Shown here piece after piece: positions 22,610 through 33,158 of a DNA stretch of 64,000 nt. The stretch is from positions 62,001 to 126,000 of the forward strand of contig JANBRJ010000029.1 in assembly GCA_027577595.1 (NCBI GenBank). The letters are read 5' to 3'. Position 1 is the stretch's first letter. Each line of letters opens with the position of its first letter. Source of the DNA: Coemansia sp. RSA 487 (lineage: Eukaryota; Kickxellomycota; Kickxellomycetes; Kickxellales; Kickxellaceae). A model generated the notes under the pieces. The model made no database searches, had not been told where the DNA came from, and saw nothing but the letters and a program-made list of their open reading frames with translations. The position numbers were made by a program, and so were the translations under genes.

Positions 22610-24572
22610 TTAAGCAATGGAGAGATTGGCATGGAGGCCAGCCTTCTGAGCAAGCGTGGTAATGTCGCTGAGCTTGACTACAAGATCGGCAGCCTTATCC
22701 AGGTCGTCGCAGGGGAAGATGGCGATTCCAGATTCGTTGATGAGCTTCTTGCCTTGCTCGACGTTGGTGCCCTGAAGACGAACGACAAGCGGAATCTTCA
22801 GATCAAGCTCCTTGACAGCATCAATAATGCCCTGTGCAACGACGTCACAGCGCATGATGCCACCAAAGATGTTGACAAGAGCTGCGGAAACGCCAGCGTC
22901 GGAGCTGATGATCTTGAAGGCTTCGCAGATCTGCTGCGCTGTGGCAGAGCCGCCAACGTCAAGGAAGTTTGCTGGCTCGCCGCCGTGCAGCTTGATGATG
23001 TCCATGGTCGACATAGCAAGCCCAGCGCCGTTGACTAGGCAGCCGATACGGCCATCCAGGCCAATGTAGTTGAGGTTCCACTTCTCGGCCTGCACCTCGC
23101 GCGGATCTTCCTGGGTCGGATCACGCAGCGAAAAGACGTCCTTCTGGCGGAAGCTGGCGTTGTCATCGAAGCCAAACTTGGCGTCCATGCACATTACCTG
23201 ATGGTCAGAGGTCTCAACAAGAGGGTTGATCTCAATCTGGGTAGCGTCCTTGGCCAGGAACAGCTTGTAGAGCTTCAGGAAGGTATCGGCGGCCTCCTCG
23301 CGGGCGTTGCCGACAAAGCCAAGCTTGTCAGCAAGGCTCTGCGCGGATTCGAGGCTAAGTCCCTTCTTGATGTCGACGGGAAGCTTGACAATGGCGTCCG
23401 GATTCTCGGCGGCAACGGTCTCGATGTCAACACCGCCTTGGGAACTGGCGACAACGACGGGGCCCTGGGTGGCACGGTCCATGAGGATCGCAAAGTAGTA
23501 TTCGCGGCGAACATACTTGCGCTCGACAATGAATACCTTGTTGCAATCTTTTCCGTGAGCACCGGTCTGCTTCGTGAATATCTTGTGGCCGAGCATCTTG
23601 CTGGCCAGGTCACGAGCCTCCTCAGGGCTATTGATGAAAAAAACACAATGTGAAGAGATAAGTCAGCACAGCAGGGATTAGCGCTCTTATCGGTTCTTGT
23701 GTAGCAAAAAAACATGGAATGGGTGCTACATGTTGTGCGTAGTTGTTTCTCTGTGAGAGCTGGTGACAGGAACATACGGATAAATAAAGCGGATGCAAAA
23801 AAAGAGGCACAAAGGACCAACTGTTGGCCAATACACGAAAGGAGGAGCCTTTGTCGGAAATGGGTTGGATGATCCAATCGAAAGGCACCAATACATACAC
23901 GTTTCCCAGCACCTAGTGTTCAGCTAAAAAAAAGTGCAACAAAACAGCAACAGCATAATAAATGCGGTTTCAGGAGGAGAAAAAAAGCTCCGAACCCTAA
24001 AGGAGAAAAAAAACAAGACTTGCCTGTAGATGGTTTTTACGCCGCCATTCAGACCGCTGTCAAAATGGCCCTTTCCACGGCCACCGGCAAGAACCTGGGC
24101 CTTGATGACCAGGTCGGAGGTACCTACACAGCCGAAGTAGAACATAAACAAAACGTCAAAAAAGCCGCTTAGCTCGCGCGTATTGGAATTAGTGACTTGG
24201 GACATTTACAGCGCCACATAGCCAATCCTCTGAAAAGAGTGACTGCTTTCGCGTATCAACGTACCTAGCTTCTTTGCAGCCTCGTACGCCTCCTCGGCGC
24301 TGGCGGCAACAGAGCCCTTGGGGACCTTGATACCAGCCTCTGACAGGAGGTTTGCGGACATGTACTCGTGGATACTCAGGTTGCGCACTTGCTGGTTCTA
24401 TCGACAACACCAAATGAAAACAAAGCAATGTTAGTCAAATTGCATTTCTGAACAGGTGAAGATTTCTGCCGTGCAATCACTGCCGTATAAATAGCAAATT
24501 GCCAATTCAAGTTCTTACCTTGGGAACCGCGCGGAGAGCGCCCTTGGACGAGTTTGCGAAGAGACGGAACAT
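22610..24572 (-). CDS. LSC2: Mitochondrial succinyl-CoA ligase beta subunit
   Basis: Beta subunit of succinyl-CoA synthetase in the TCA cycle, 434 residues from four exons: 24572-24519, 24397-24265, 24123-24024 and 23627-22610. Exon 1 encodes a mitochondrial presequence ([18 protein letters not shown]). The joins give [13 protein letters not shown], the ATP-grasp region [24 protein letters not shown], and [19 protein letters not shown]. The active-site end carries [24 protein letters not shown] and [14 protein letters not shown], all family hallmarks. Introns are 121, 141 and 396 bases. The third has a GC donor (AG|gcaagt at 24023), forced by the reading frame. ATP versus GTP preference is not determined. 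It is divergent from CAND1 across about 0.8 kb. Confidence 0.94.
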
Positions 24573-25408
24573 TGGTTTGTTTTGGTTACGTTAGAGAGTG
24601 TATCGATGCGCACAGGAACTGCAGCAAACAGAAAACAGAAAAAGAAAGTCTAAAGGAAAGCTTAAAGTAAGAAAATGAGAAAGATTGAGAGCAGAAACGA
24701 GTTTCTTGAAAAGTATTGTACAGGCGGATTTCGAGGCTTTCCACGCATACACTCCGGAGAAAAACTTCGCTGGGTGGGGTTTGCAAACCCTTGTTGCACT
24801 TTTCCACGCTGTCCTGCTCCTCTTTTCTGGCTCTGATCCGCACAGCTTTTGCAAGTCCATAATTTGTGGTCAATTATGTCGTCAGTGTCTTTTTTCTTGG
24901 CTTAAATTAGCCCTGAACAAGGCAGGATCTGTTATTGCTGCATGTTGTGCTCTGTTTTGGCTGGGATGTCTTGAATCCATCCATTTTTGTATGGTGATTC
25001 AGGGTGCTTGCGGAATGTCGCCAAATATCTGGGATCGCGCACTCTGGCTCCATTCCAGTGCAAATATCCAAGCGCACTAACAGCACGACAGGTATCACTT
25101 GCTTCTCTCGCAAAGCTGGGATATGCTCAGCTCAGATGTCAAATGTACCCTTAATTTTTGTTTGGCTGCGGGCAATTTACGCTGACGTACACGTTTCTTG
25201 TGTAGAAAAACGCCTAGCCCATTCCCATCCGTTGTCAGAAGTTCTTTTTCTCTTTCTTGCTCTTTTTGTTCTTTTTGCTCTTTCTCTCTTTTGCTTCAAT
25301 TTAGTTTTCCTTCGCTACTTTTTATTTCTACTTATACTTTATTAACAAGCTCAAGCTCAAGCGACACGCACCACCAAGAAGAACGTTTTAAATATCAACA
25401 AAACAAGC
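24573..25408. promoter_or_regulatory. Divergent promoter region, LSC2 and CAND1
   Basis: 836 bases between two outward-facing starts. Pyrimidine-rich runs (TCTTTTTGTTCTTTTTGC near 25258) precede CAND1. No gene seen inside. Confidence 0.4.
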
Positions 25409-28400
25409 ATGGGTTCAAACGAGTGTCAAAGTTTCCTGGACAAGGTAAGGCACAGCAAATATAAATAGCAATGTCTGTACCGAATCTGCTACTGGAATTT
25501 ACATCTCTACAGCTGTAGTTAGTTATTGTGAATGCCAGCAGAGTCTATCAGTGGTGCTCTGGCAAGCGAATGACGTAAGCCAAATGTGCTATTCCACACC
25601 TGCGGATGAACCATGTGTTTTTTTTCTTGTTTTGTTACAGACATCCTGGTAGACCTTGGCCGCTGTTTCCTTCGTAGTTGAATTTACCAGCTTTACAGAT
25701 GCTGTCTAATATTAAAACTATGCTGCTATTATTTACTGACGGGGCAATGTAGGTGGCTGACTCGGATGTGGACATTCGTATCGTGGCCATCACCGATCTG
25801 ATAACATCCTTAAAGGAGAAGACAGAAAACATTTCAAACGATGATGCTAGGAAGTATACGGACTCTCTTTTCAAGTGTCTTGGCGACAGCCAGAGCTACG
25901 TACAGAGCCTTTCGACCGAGTGTTTAGCTGCGTGTATCAAAGTTATTGACATTGCCATTGCGGTTGATATTGTCAGGCAGATATGCAAATACATCAGCAC
26001 CCAAACGGAAAAAGACAACCCCAGTGCCATGAGCGGTGCGCTTCGCCTATTGACTTCACGTATTGCAATGAAGCCCGACGACAAGACCTCGTTAGCACAG
26101 CTAGCTATACCCATCACCGACACGCTCAAGGGCTCATCGGCCCTAACCTCCGATGTTGTTGTTGATATCTTTACTGCCCTTATCGACGTTCTGACATACG
26201 CTGGCGCACAGATTGCCAACGACGTTGAGGCCCTAGACAGGGTACAAAGCCTGCTACTCAAGTACATCGGCAACAAGAATACCGCCATCTCACGACGGGC
26301 AGTCACTGTTCTTGGGACCTTTGTGGTCAGCGTTCCCGGAGAGCAGTCGCAAAAGGCGCTGGATGTTATCTTCCAACGCTACAACGATGCTGCCCACGAA
26401 AGCGACAGGTGCATGATGCTGCGCGTCATCGTCACAATTGCTCGCCAAAAGCCCGAACTTATAAGAGACCGTGTTAGCAGTATCATCAACGACGAACTCC
26501 AAACTGTTAACGAGGCCGACAACGAATTGCGTGTTGCTTCCTTGCTTGCATTCAAAACCTTTGTTGCCAGCACCCCTGACTTGGCAAATCTCAGATTAAA
26601 GGATATATATGACGCGGCTATCGAAGCAGCCCAGTTCGATCCTAGCTACAACTACGACGACGATGAGGATGGCGAAGACGAAGTGGATGAAATGGATACA
26701 GGCAGCGAGGACGGACTTGATGACGAGTTTGACGAGGACATTTATGAAGACAACGAAGATGTTTCCTGGGACATTCGTCTTAGTGGTGTCAAGCTCTTGT
26801 CTACCATAGCAGAGAGCGAGCTATATGCTCCTGAGACCATGGTCCAAGACATTGGGTCCTTGTTGGTTAAGCGCTTTAAAGAGCATGAGGATGTTGTGCG
26901 TGCCGAGATCCTGTTCACATATGCGAAGCTGCTAGCTACGCTTTCACGGAGAATCTCCTCGTCGCAGGAATCATCGGGTATGGATGTCGATAATGGTGCA
27001 AGCGATCTGATCAAACAGCAGATCCCACTTGCCGTGTCTTCGCTTCTTTCGTCTATCAAAGCCTATCCAAAGCATATGGAGACAAAGCAGCTGGGATTTG
27101 TGATTCTTACTCGCTTTGTTCCGCTAAGCATCGTCGCTGTTGATGGTATTCTGAGCAAGATACTGCCCTTTGTTCTTTTGACGCTCGAGACCAGCGACAC
27201 TGCTGGTACCTCCCAGGCAGCAACGACAGGCATAGTCAAGCCAAACATCAAGATCGATGCGTTGGACTTTTTGCTCGAGTATGCAAAGCGTACAGAGCTG
27301 TCTGCAGAGGCGGATGAGTTCTTGTTTGCAATCAAGGACAAGATCACGGGCGCAGCATCAAGCAACCTTGTCATGGTCCAGGCTTCGGCATACAATGCTT
27401 CAAGCGCGATTGTCAAGCTGCTTCGTTTGGCTGCTGACGCTTCTGGAAAGAAAGTTGAGCGTTATTTGAGCTGGGTCAGCGAGATTACAGAGCTGGCAAT
27501 AAAAGCGGTTGGCACCCAAGACAGTTCGCTGTATGCCACACTGTATCCATTTATAGGTGTATCTCTCCAGCAGTTTGGAGATCTACTTGACGATGCGATT
27601 ATTGGCAAGGTCCTGTTGGTTTTGACCGAGTGGAGCCAGGGCATCGAAAAGATGCAAGCGTCAATGAATGCCCTTCTCTCTGCAGTAACTAAACCCACAC
27701 ATCTCTCTGAAAAATATGTGCTTGAAATTGCACCGTCAGTGATGAGCCAGGCCAGCGAGAAACTTCAGAGCTCCAACGTGAAGTCTCAGCAGCCGGCGCT
27801 TGTGCTTATCAGGAGCCTTTCCGAGTACAACATTACCGCAGTCAACGCCTTGACGCACTCGACAGTGGCGAGAATCGTCGATATTATCAGTGCCACGCCC
27901 GAGTCGCCGCCTCTGATGGCGCTGCAGGCGTTTTCAGGAATGTGCGCACAAGTTTCAGTCGACACGATAAAGGAGATTTCGCCAAGACTCCTTGCATCCC
28001 TTTCGCTGGCAACAGTCTACGACAAGTTGAGCGCAAGTGCAATGAACAAGCTGTACAGGACTGTTGGAAAGATGTTCCCCGATGTCGTTCAGTCGTGGGA
28101 GACAATTCTTGTTGGCAAGTGGGTCACCAGCTATGTACAGTTTGATTCTCTGCGGGTTTCCAATGTGGCTGAAACTGCACAGGTGCAGAACCCAATCAAC
28201 AGGCTGCCTGTTCTGGCCAAGGGCATCATTGCATTACGTGACGGATACTGCGAGCAGAAGGGAGGATCGCTGTCGGAAAGGTTTATGCCTGAAGCCCTGG
28301 GCAAGACGCCCAAGACTGTTGAGGAAGTAGCCAACGTATGCCTGAATCTGCGTGCACTGGGTTATCTTGCCATTGGCAACATGCTCGAGGAGAACAAGTC

Positions 28401-29631
28401 GCTGTACGATCGGATATACGTGCACATACAGTCGAGCAACGCCGATATTCGCAACGAGGCAGCATTTGCACTCGGCAATTATGTGGGGGCATTCCCAAGT
28501 AACTTTGCTGGGCTCTTTGAGAGCGCGATGACAGCGGCCGCAGCCGCCTCTGCTGCAGCTGCTGACGATGGAACAGGCGGTGCTAGCGGCGTCAGCAGTG
28601 TGGACAGGCTGCAGGCCGTCAAGACAGCGATCGAGTGCACGCTGCGCAATAAGCCAGACCCGGAGACGGTAAAGGACATGTGGAGCCTGGTCTTTGATTC
28701 CGCTCAAGAAAGCACCGGACCGATGCCAGACATTCTTGCGCAATGCTTGGCAATGATTGCAGCCGGGCTTCCACAGAAGTTCATTCCGCAGCTTGCTTCG
28801 TGTATAGAGGCTAGTAGAACACAGCACGCCAAGTCCTTCTTTATCACGGCGTTCCGCACGCTGCTGGCAGACAAGAGCATAGAGGACCAGTGCGACAAGG
28901 AGATCAAGGAAGTGCTGCCTGTGGTGATGAACAGTATCAGCGACAACGACATTGACATCCGTAAGCTGAGCCTTCTGGCGCTGTACACTGTCATCCAAAA
29001 CAAGACCGATCTGTTTGATGAGCTTGCAAATACCATCCAGCCTACGCTGTTTGCGCAAACGGTGGTTGATGAGAGTCTGGTGAGGATCATCACAATGGGG
29101 CCGTTCAAGAAGCGCGTCGACGATGGACTGGAGGCCCGCAAGTGCGCGTATCAGTGCGTGCACATGCTTGTGCGCAACATGCCTGGCATGGCAGACACGG
29201 AGGCTGTAGTGGACAGCGTAATCAGAGGTGTGGCCGACGAGCAAGAGGTCCGCACTGTGGTGCAGCAAATTGTGAACGAATCGGCGACGAGCTTCCCCAC
29301 CGCATACAAGGCCCGGCTGGACGATCTTGTCGATGCCATCAGCGCAATGCAGGCAAAGAAGATCGGGAAGAACGCGGTCAAGCAGGAGATTGAGAAGCAG
29401 CAGGATATGCTCAGGCTTACAGTGGGCATTGTTCATACACTGGAGCAGATCTTCCCGAAGCAAGCAAAGGACGATGATTCCAAGTTTGGGCAGCTGGTGA
29501 AAAGCCTGGCAGACATGTCTGCCTTGTCTGCCTTGACACCGAATGCAAGCGACCTTGCTGCCTTCTACAAGGAGATCAAGTCGCCTGGTGCATTTTCGGC
29601 GGTCTCAGCAGCAAATGTGGCTATGAGCTGA
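25409..29631 (+). CDS. CAND1: Cullin-associated NEDD8-dissociated protein 1 (CAND1)
   Basis: HEAT-repeat exchange factor that binds non-neddylated cullin-RING ligases and swaps substrate receptors. Two exons: 25409-25444 (MGSNECQSFLDK) and 25753-29631, with a 308-base intron (gtaagg...tgtag), giving 1304 residues against about 1230 in animals. The join gives FLDKVADSDVDIRIVAITDL, which aligns with the animal CAND1 N-terminus. Residues about 310-350 hold DPSYNYDDDEDGEDE and a long acidic stretch ending in EDVSWDIRLSGVKLL, a very specific CAND1 signature. The rest is alpha-helical HEAT repeat. An Ala-rich insert (AAAAASAAAADD) lies near residue 930. The C-terminus with GPFKKRVDDGLEARKCAYQC matches the TIP120 domain. 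The second exon has no ATG of its own, which supports exon 1. Confidence 0.94.
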
Positions 29632-29926
29632 ATTGAGGAAAGGATAGCTTTTTTTCTTTTCCTTTTTGGCAGAATTTGATGTGGTATAGGCTGGGCCAAA
29701 GGCTCCACTCACCCGATCGATCCCCAAAACCAACGATCGCAAATTCGCCGTTTTTGTGCTGGATCAGAAATAAAAATAGCTTTTGGATATTCTTCTCTCT
29801 TGACTTTTGGTGTTATACATACTCTATTTTTACTTAAATCTGGCGATTACTTCGGGATACTCTTTATATTTGCAGCACCGATTGAAAGAACATTGGTCCC
29901 AAAGAGCAAACCACAGAGCAGATCGA

Positions 29927-30484
29927 ATGGCATCTCCGACAGCAGGCGAGACAAAGGTGCACCCGAACAAGGAGGCATTCATTGAGGGCGTCGACCACGT
30001 GCTAGCCAACTGGACAGCGCTTGAGTTGGCAGTTCAGAACGGATGGGGAGGTCGCAATACGCTAGAGAAGCGGGATAACATGGTGGACGAGATCGTCGAG
30101 TACTTTGACCGGCAGGTGCGCAAGAAGAGCACGGCTGTAGAGCCGACCGAGGTCGAGGAGCTGCTGATACAGGTGATGGATGAGGATTTCAGCGTCGTGC
30201 TTGAGGACCAGAGCGAAAAGCAGGTGGCGCTCCTGCTGTGTTCGATCTTTGCTGAGTGCAAGACAGGCAACTTTGCTACAGTCGATAAGATGGCTGAAGA
30301 GAGGGAGGCCAGAGACACTGCTGCAAGTAACGCCGCAAGTAGGTCGCAGGCGGCGCAAGGGCCGGCAGCGGCGGCTGGTGGTGGTGCACAGGACGACTCG
30401 TCGGGATCGGACGATGACAGCGATGATGATGATGATGATGATGATGAGGAAGACGAGGATGATGACATACCGATGAAGGAGTAA
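29927..30484 (+). CDS. TSR2: Pre-rRNA processing protein TSR2
   Basis: Chaperone/escortin of ribosomal protein eS26, needed for 20S pre-rRNA processing. 185 residues from the ATG at 29927 (MASPTAGETK); the upstream in-frame ATG-less stretch is not family-like. The conserved core runs from EAFIEGVDHVLANWTALELAVQNGWGG through VDEIVEYFDRQVRKK to VEELLIQVMDEDFSVVLED. The C-terminus is Ala/Gly-rich and then a run of about 30 mostly Asp/Glu residues, a typical TSR2 tail that contacts basic eS26. The GAT codon run at about 30419-30445 is a coding microsatellite. It is tandem with CAND1, about 300 bases downstream, and converges on VPS2. Confidence 0.93.
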   Translation: MASPTAGETKVHPNKEAFIEGVDHVLANWTALELAVQNGWGGRNTLEKRDNMVDEIVEYFDRQVRKKSTAVEPTEVEELLIQVMDEDFSVVLEDQSEKQVALLLCSIFAECKTGNFATVDKMAEEREARDTAASNAASRSQAAQGPAAAAGGGAQDDSSGSDDDSDDDDDDDDEEDEDDDIPMKE

Positions 30485-30672
30485 GAAAGAACAGTCGGAG
30501 AAGAAAGCCCCCTCCCCAATTTGGGTTATCTCTTTTTCGCATGTTGTATAGACAGATAAGATATTTATATAAAAACATGCACATTACATACAAAAAAGAT
30601 CAAGAGCATCTAGGCGGGACAAAATGACAATAGCAAAGGTTCGAAATGATAGAGCGAAAGCAACCAGGATGG

Positions 30673-31335
30673 CTACTCTTTGCGCAGACTATCCAAGCGT
30701 GCCTGCAAAGCAGCGTCGTCATCAAGCGCATCCTCAACGCCCTCGGCGGCAGCATGGTTTGCGCCGAGCGTCTGCGGAGTATCGCCAAGAGACTGGTTGA
30801 GCTGGAGGCCAATCTCATCGAGGACCTTCTGGACAACCATCTCGGACTCGTCCTCCTCGTCCTCCTCGGCGTCGTCCTCCATCGCATCATCAATGGCATC
30901 GTTCATCATATCCTCCTTCATATCCATGACCTCGGACTCGCGCTCAAAGTCCATCAGCACCTTCTGCATGCCGGGCAAGTTCATCGACTTGTTCATCGAC
31001 TTCATCGCATTCGTCGCGCCGCGCATCGCCATGGACATCTCCTGGTTGGAGCTCATGGTCTGCACGCGCAGCGCCACGCCCTGCAGCGACGTGCGCATCT
31101 GGTAGAACTTTTGGATGTACCGTCGTGTACGCACAAGATCTTTGGCCATCACTTTGCACGCGTTTATTTGCCCGGCTTGCGCCGTCTTCTTGATATCAGC
31201 TATCAGCTTCTTCTCTTGCACCTCCATTTTGGTGCGCTCCCGGTCGAGTTCGCGCTGCGCGCGGGTCAGCGCACGCAGGTTCTGGCGCATCTTTTCCCGC
31301 GGCGTCTGGCGCTTGCCAAAGAGAAAGTCCAGCAT
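30673..31335 (-). CDS. VPS2: ESCRT-III subunit VPS2 (CHMP2A-like)
   Basis: 220-residue ESCRT-III protein that co-polymerises with Vps24 on Snf7 filaments and recruits the Vps4 ATPase during multivesicular-body sorting. It begins MLDFLFGKRQTPREKMRQNLRAL, the amphipathic basic N-terminus of CHMP2A/Vps2. The helical core follows (ERTKMEVQEKKLIADIKKTAQ, KVMAKDLVRTRRYIQKF, LPGMQKVLMDFERESEVMDMKEDMM). Then comes an acidic linker and a C-terminal LQARLDSLRK that fits the MIM1 motif bound by the Vps4 MIT domain. Length and order are standard. It is divergent from the Mpv17-family gene. Confidence 0.95.
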   Translation of the reverse strand: MLDFLFGKRQTPREKMRQNLRALTRAQRELDRERTKMEVQEKKLIADIKKTAQAGQINACKVMAKDLVRTRRYIQKFYQMRTSLQGVALRVQTMSSNQEMSMAMRGATNAMKSMNKSMNLPGMQKVLMDFERESEVMDMKEDMMNDAIDDAMEDDAEEDEEDESEMVVQKVLDEIGLQLNQSLGDTPQTLGANHAAAEGVEDALDDDAALQARLDSLRKE

Positions 31336-32306
31336 TATGTCTTGTTTTATTTGCGCTGGTGTCGCTCGTTAAGAGAGAGGTTTGGATTGGAGGGAAATTC
31401 TTACAAGATGAAATGAATTGAAATACAAAGAAGGAAATATAAAAGGGATAAAAAGAGAGGTCAGATGTGGGCGAAAGAAGCGATATGAAAGCGTCAGCAC
31501 TTTGCCCCTTTTTATCTATGGCTAGCTCAAAGTGCCCCCGAACCCTTTTGCTGTTTCCTGTTTACTGCTGTCGATATGCCCCCACTCGCGTAGGTTAAAG
31601 TGTGAACCACCATCACCACCGCTCGAAACGCCAAGCTCCACAGCTTCCGAGCAAATGCCAGAGAATAGCAAAATGCCGACGTGGCCTTGTAAGCGGGATT
31701 CATGAGCTTGGCAGCGAAGGAAGGCTGGGCAGTGGCTTTCCGGAATGAATGGCCCTATTCCAGGCGAGCTGGCTCTATGGCGAGTCGTTGGTTCCGAGCG
31801 AACCGGTCTCTTTGCAAGCTCCAACAATGCCCTTGGCACAAGCGAGATGTGCGAACAAACTATGAAGAAGACCCCCCACGCGCCGCTCATTCTGGTCCCG
31901 AAAAGAAGTCAGAAGTCAAGCAAATGACCTGTCCACGCTTTAAATTTCCCCGCTCTTCATCTCGTCCCCCTCCCCGGAAACCACTCAACTGGCCTGTGAC
32001 GTTTGGCAATCAGGAACGGAACACAAAAAAGCCCCGCGTTATTTGCAACCTGTGCTCATAAAACCCGCACCCGCGCACTTGGTGCACCTAGCTGCACTGC
32101 GCTGCTGCCTAGAAAAGCCCTCTTTCATCTCTCCTGTTGTCACCGTTTATCTTTAACAAGCATTTGTACCTTATCTTTACAGTTTTCCACACTTTATTCG
32201 ACACGGAAGAGGTATTTGCTTCTGACACAGCACCGCATCCTTTTTAAGCGCAAAAGAGGCTTTTTTCTTACCTTGCCTAGTAAAGTAGCAAACCAGAAAG
32301 CAAAAA
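31336..32306. promoter_or_regulatory. Divergent promoter region, VPS2 and Mpv17-like
   Basis: About 1 kb, relatively GC-rich, between two outward-facing genes. Open frames of about 120 codons occur on both strands near 31520-32060, but neither has a recognisable motif and they overlap each other, so I treat them as chance. Confidence 0.4.
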
Positions 32307-32996
32307 ATGGCAGCAGCATCGACACCCGCTGGACGGCAGAACATCGCAGTTGCGCTGCTGACGGCGTACCTCACGTCGCTTGCACGGCAGCCGCTGGTGA
32401 CCAAGGCGTGCACGACAGCGACGCTCAACTTCCTGCAGGAGGAGATCGCGCAGCGGAGCTCTGGGATGCGTGCGGCAGACAATGCGCATGAGAAGAAGGC
32501 GGCGGCCCAGGGCACGCCGGTCAAGAAAAGCATTATCGAGCGCATCGTCAACAAGCGCGTGCTGCAGTTTTCACTGTACGGGCTGCTTGTCAGCGGGCCG
32601 CTGAACCACTTCCTGTACGAGCTGCTGAACAAGGTGTTTGCAAACAGGCCCAAGACCAAACTCAACACGTTTTTGGCGATTCTGGCGCAGAACATCGTCA
32701 TCTCGCCGATCCTCAACTCGGTGTTCCTGGCAGCCAACGCCGTCATTGCCGGCGAGCGCTCCATCGAGAACATCGCCGGCGTCGTGCGCGCCCGTCTGCT
32801 GGGCATGATGAAGGTGTCGTGGGTTGTGTTCCCGTGCGTGCAGCTGTTTGCCGCCAAGGCGCTGCCGCCGCTGGTGTGGGTGCCCTTCTTCAACGCCATC
32901 GCATTCACCTTTGGCACGTACTTCAACACCCAGGGCAAGATCCGCACCCTCAAGGCCAAGCGTCTCGAGGAGGACCGCGAGGACAAGCGCGACTAA
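32307..32996 (+). CDS. Mpv17/PMP22-family membrane protein
   Basis: 229 residues with four hydrophobic segments in the Mpv17/PMP22 pattern, a family of inner-mitochondrial or peroxisomal membrane proteins (budding yeast Sym1 is a member). Seen: LLTAYLTSLARQPLVTKACTTATLNFLQEEIAQ at the N-terminus, LQFSLYGLLVSGPLNHFLYELLNKV in the middle, and KVSWVVFPCVQLFAAKALPPLVWVPFFNAIAFTFGTYFN at the C-terminus, where Mpv17 proteins usually have a W-x-x-WP-x-x-Q motif. Here that motif is SWVVFPCVQLF. The Lys-rich C-terminus (KRLEEDREDKRD) resembles the PMP22 branch, so a peroxisomal location is my mild preference. Start context is A-rich (gcaaaaaATGG). Confidence 0.87.
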   Translation: MAAASTPAGRQNIAVALLTAYLTSLARQPLVTKACTTATLNFLQEEIAQRSSGMRAADNAHEKKAAAQGTPVKKSIIERIVNKRVLQFSLYGLLVSGPLNHFLYELLNKVFANRPKTKLNTFLAILAQNIVISPILNSVFLAANAVIAGERSIENIAGVVRARLLGMMKVSWVVFPCVQLFAAKALPPLVWVPFFNAIAFTFGTYFNTQGKIRTLKAKRLEEDREDKRD

Positions 32997-33158
32997 ATCC
33001 TCTCGTCCTCTTCCTCTTTTCCTGCCTTTTCAGCCTCTTTTCAGCGCACTTTTGGAATATTATTACCTTTTGCTTCAGATACTGTATTTTGCAAAACTAA
33101 TTGTGTCGAATAAGAAAAATGTATACGCTTCCTCCCTCCCCAATTGTCCAACGAGCTT

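Noticed and set aside
28234-29463. 409-codon minus-strand frame across CAND1
   Set aside because: Antisense of a GC-balanced conserved coding region; the sequence is His/Leu/Arg-rich as expected of a shadow frame.
31522-32061. Frames of about 120 codons on both strands between VPS2 and the Mpv17-like gene
   Set aside because: They overlap each other, lack motifs and lie in a GC-rich promoter region where chance frames are longer.
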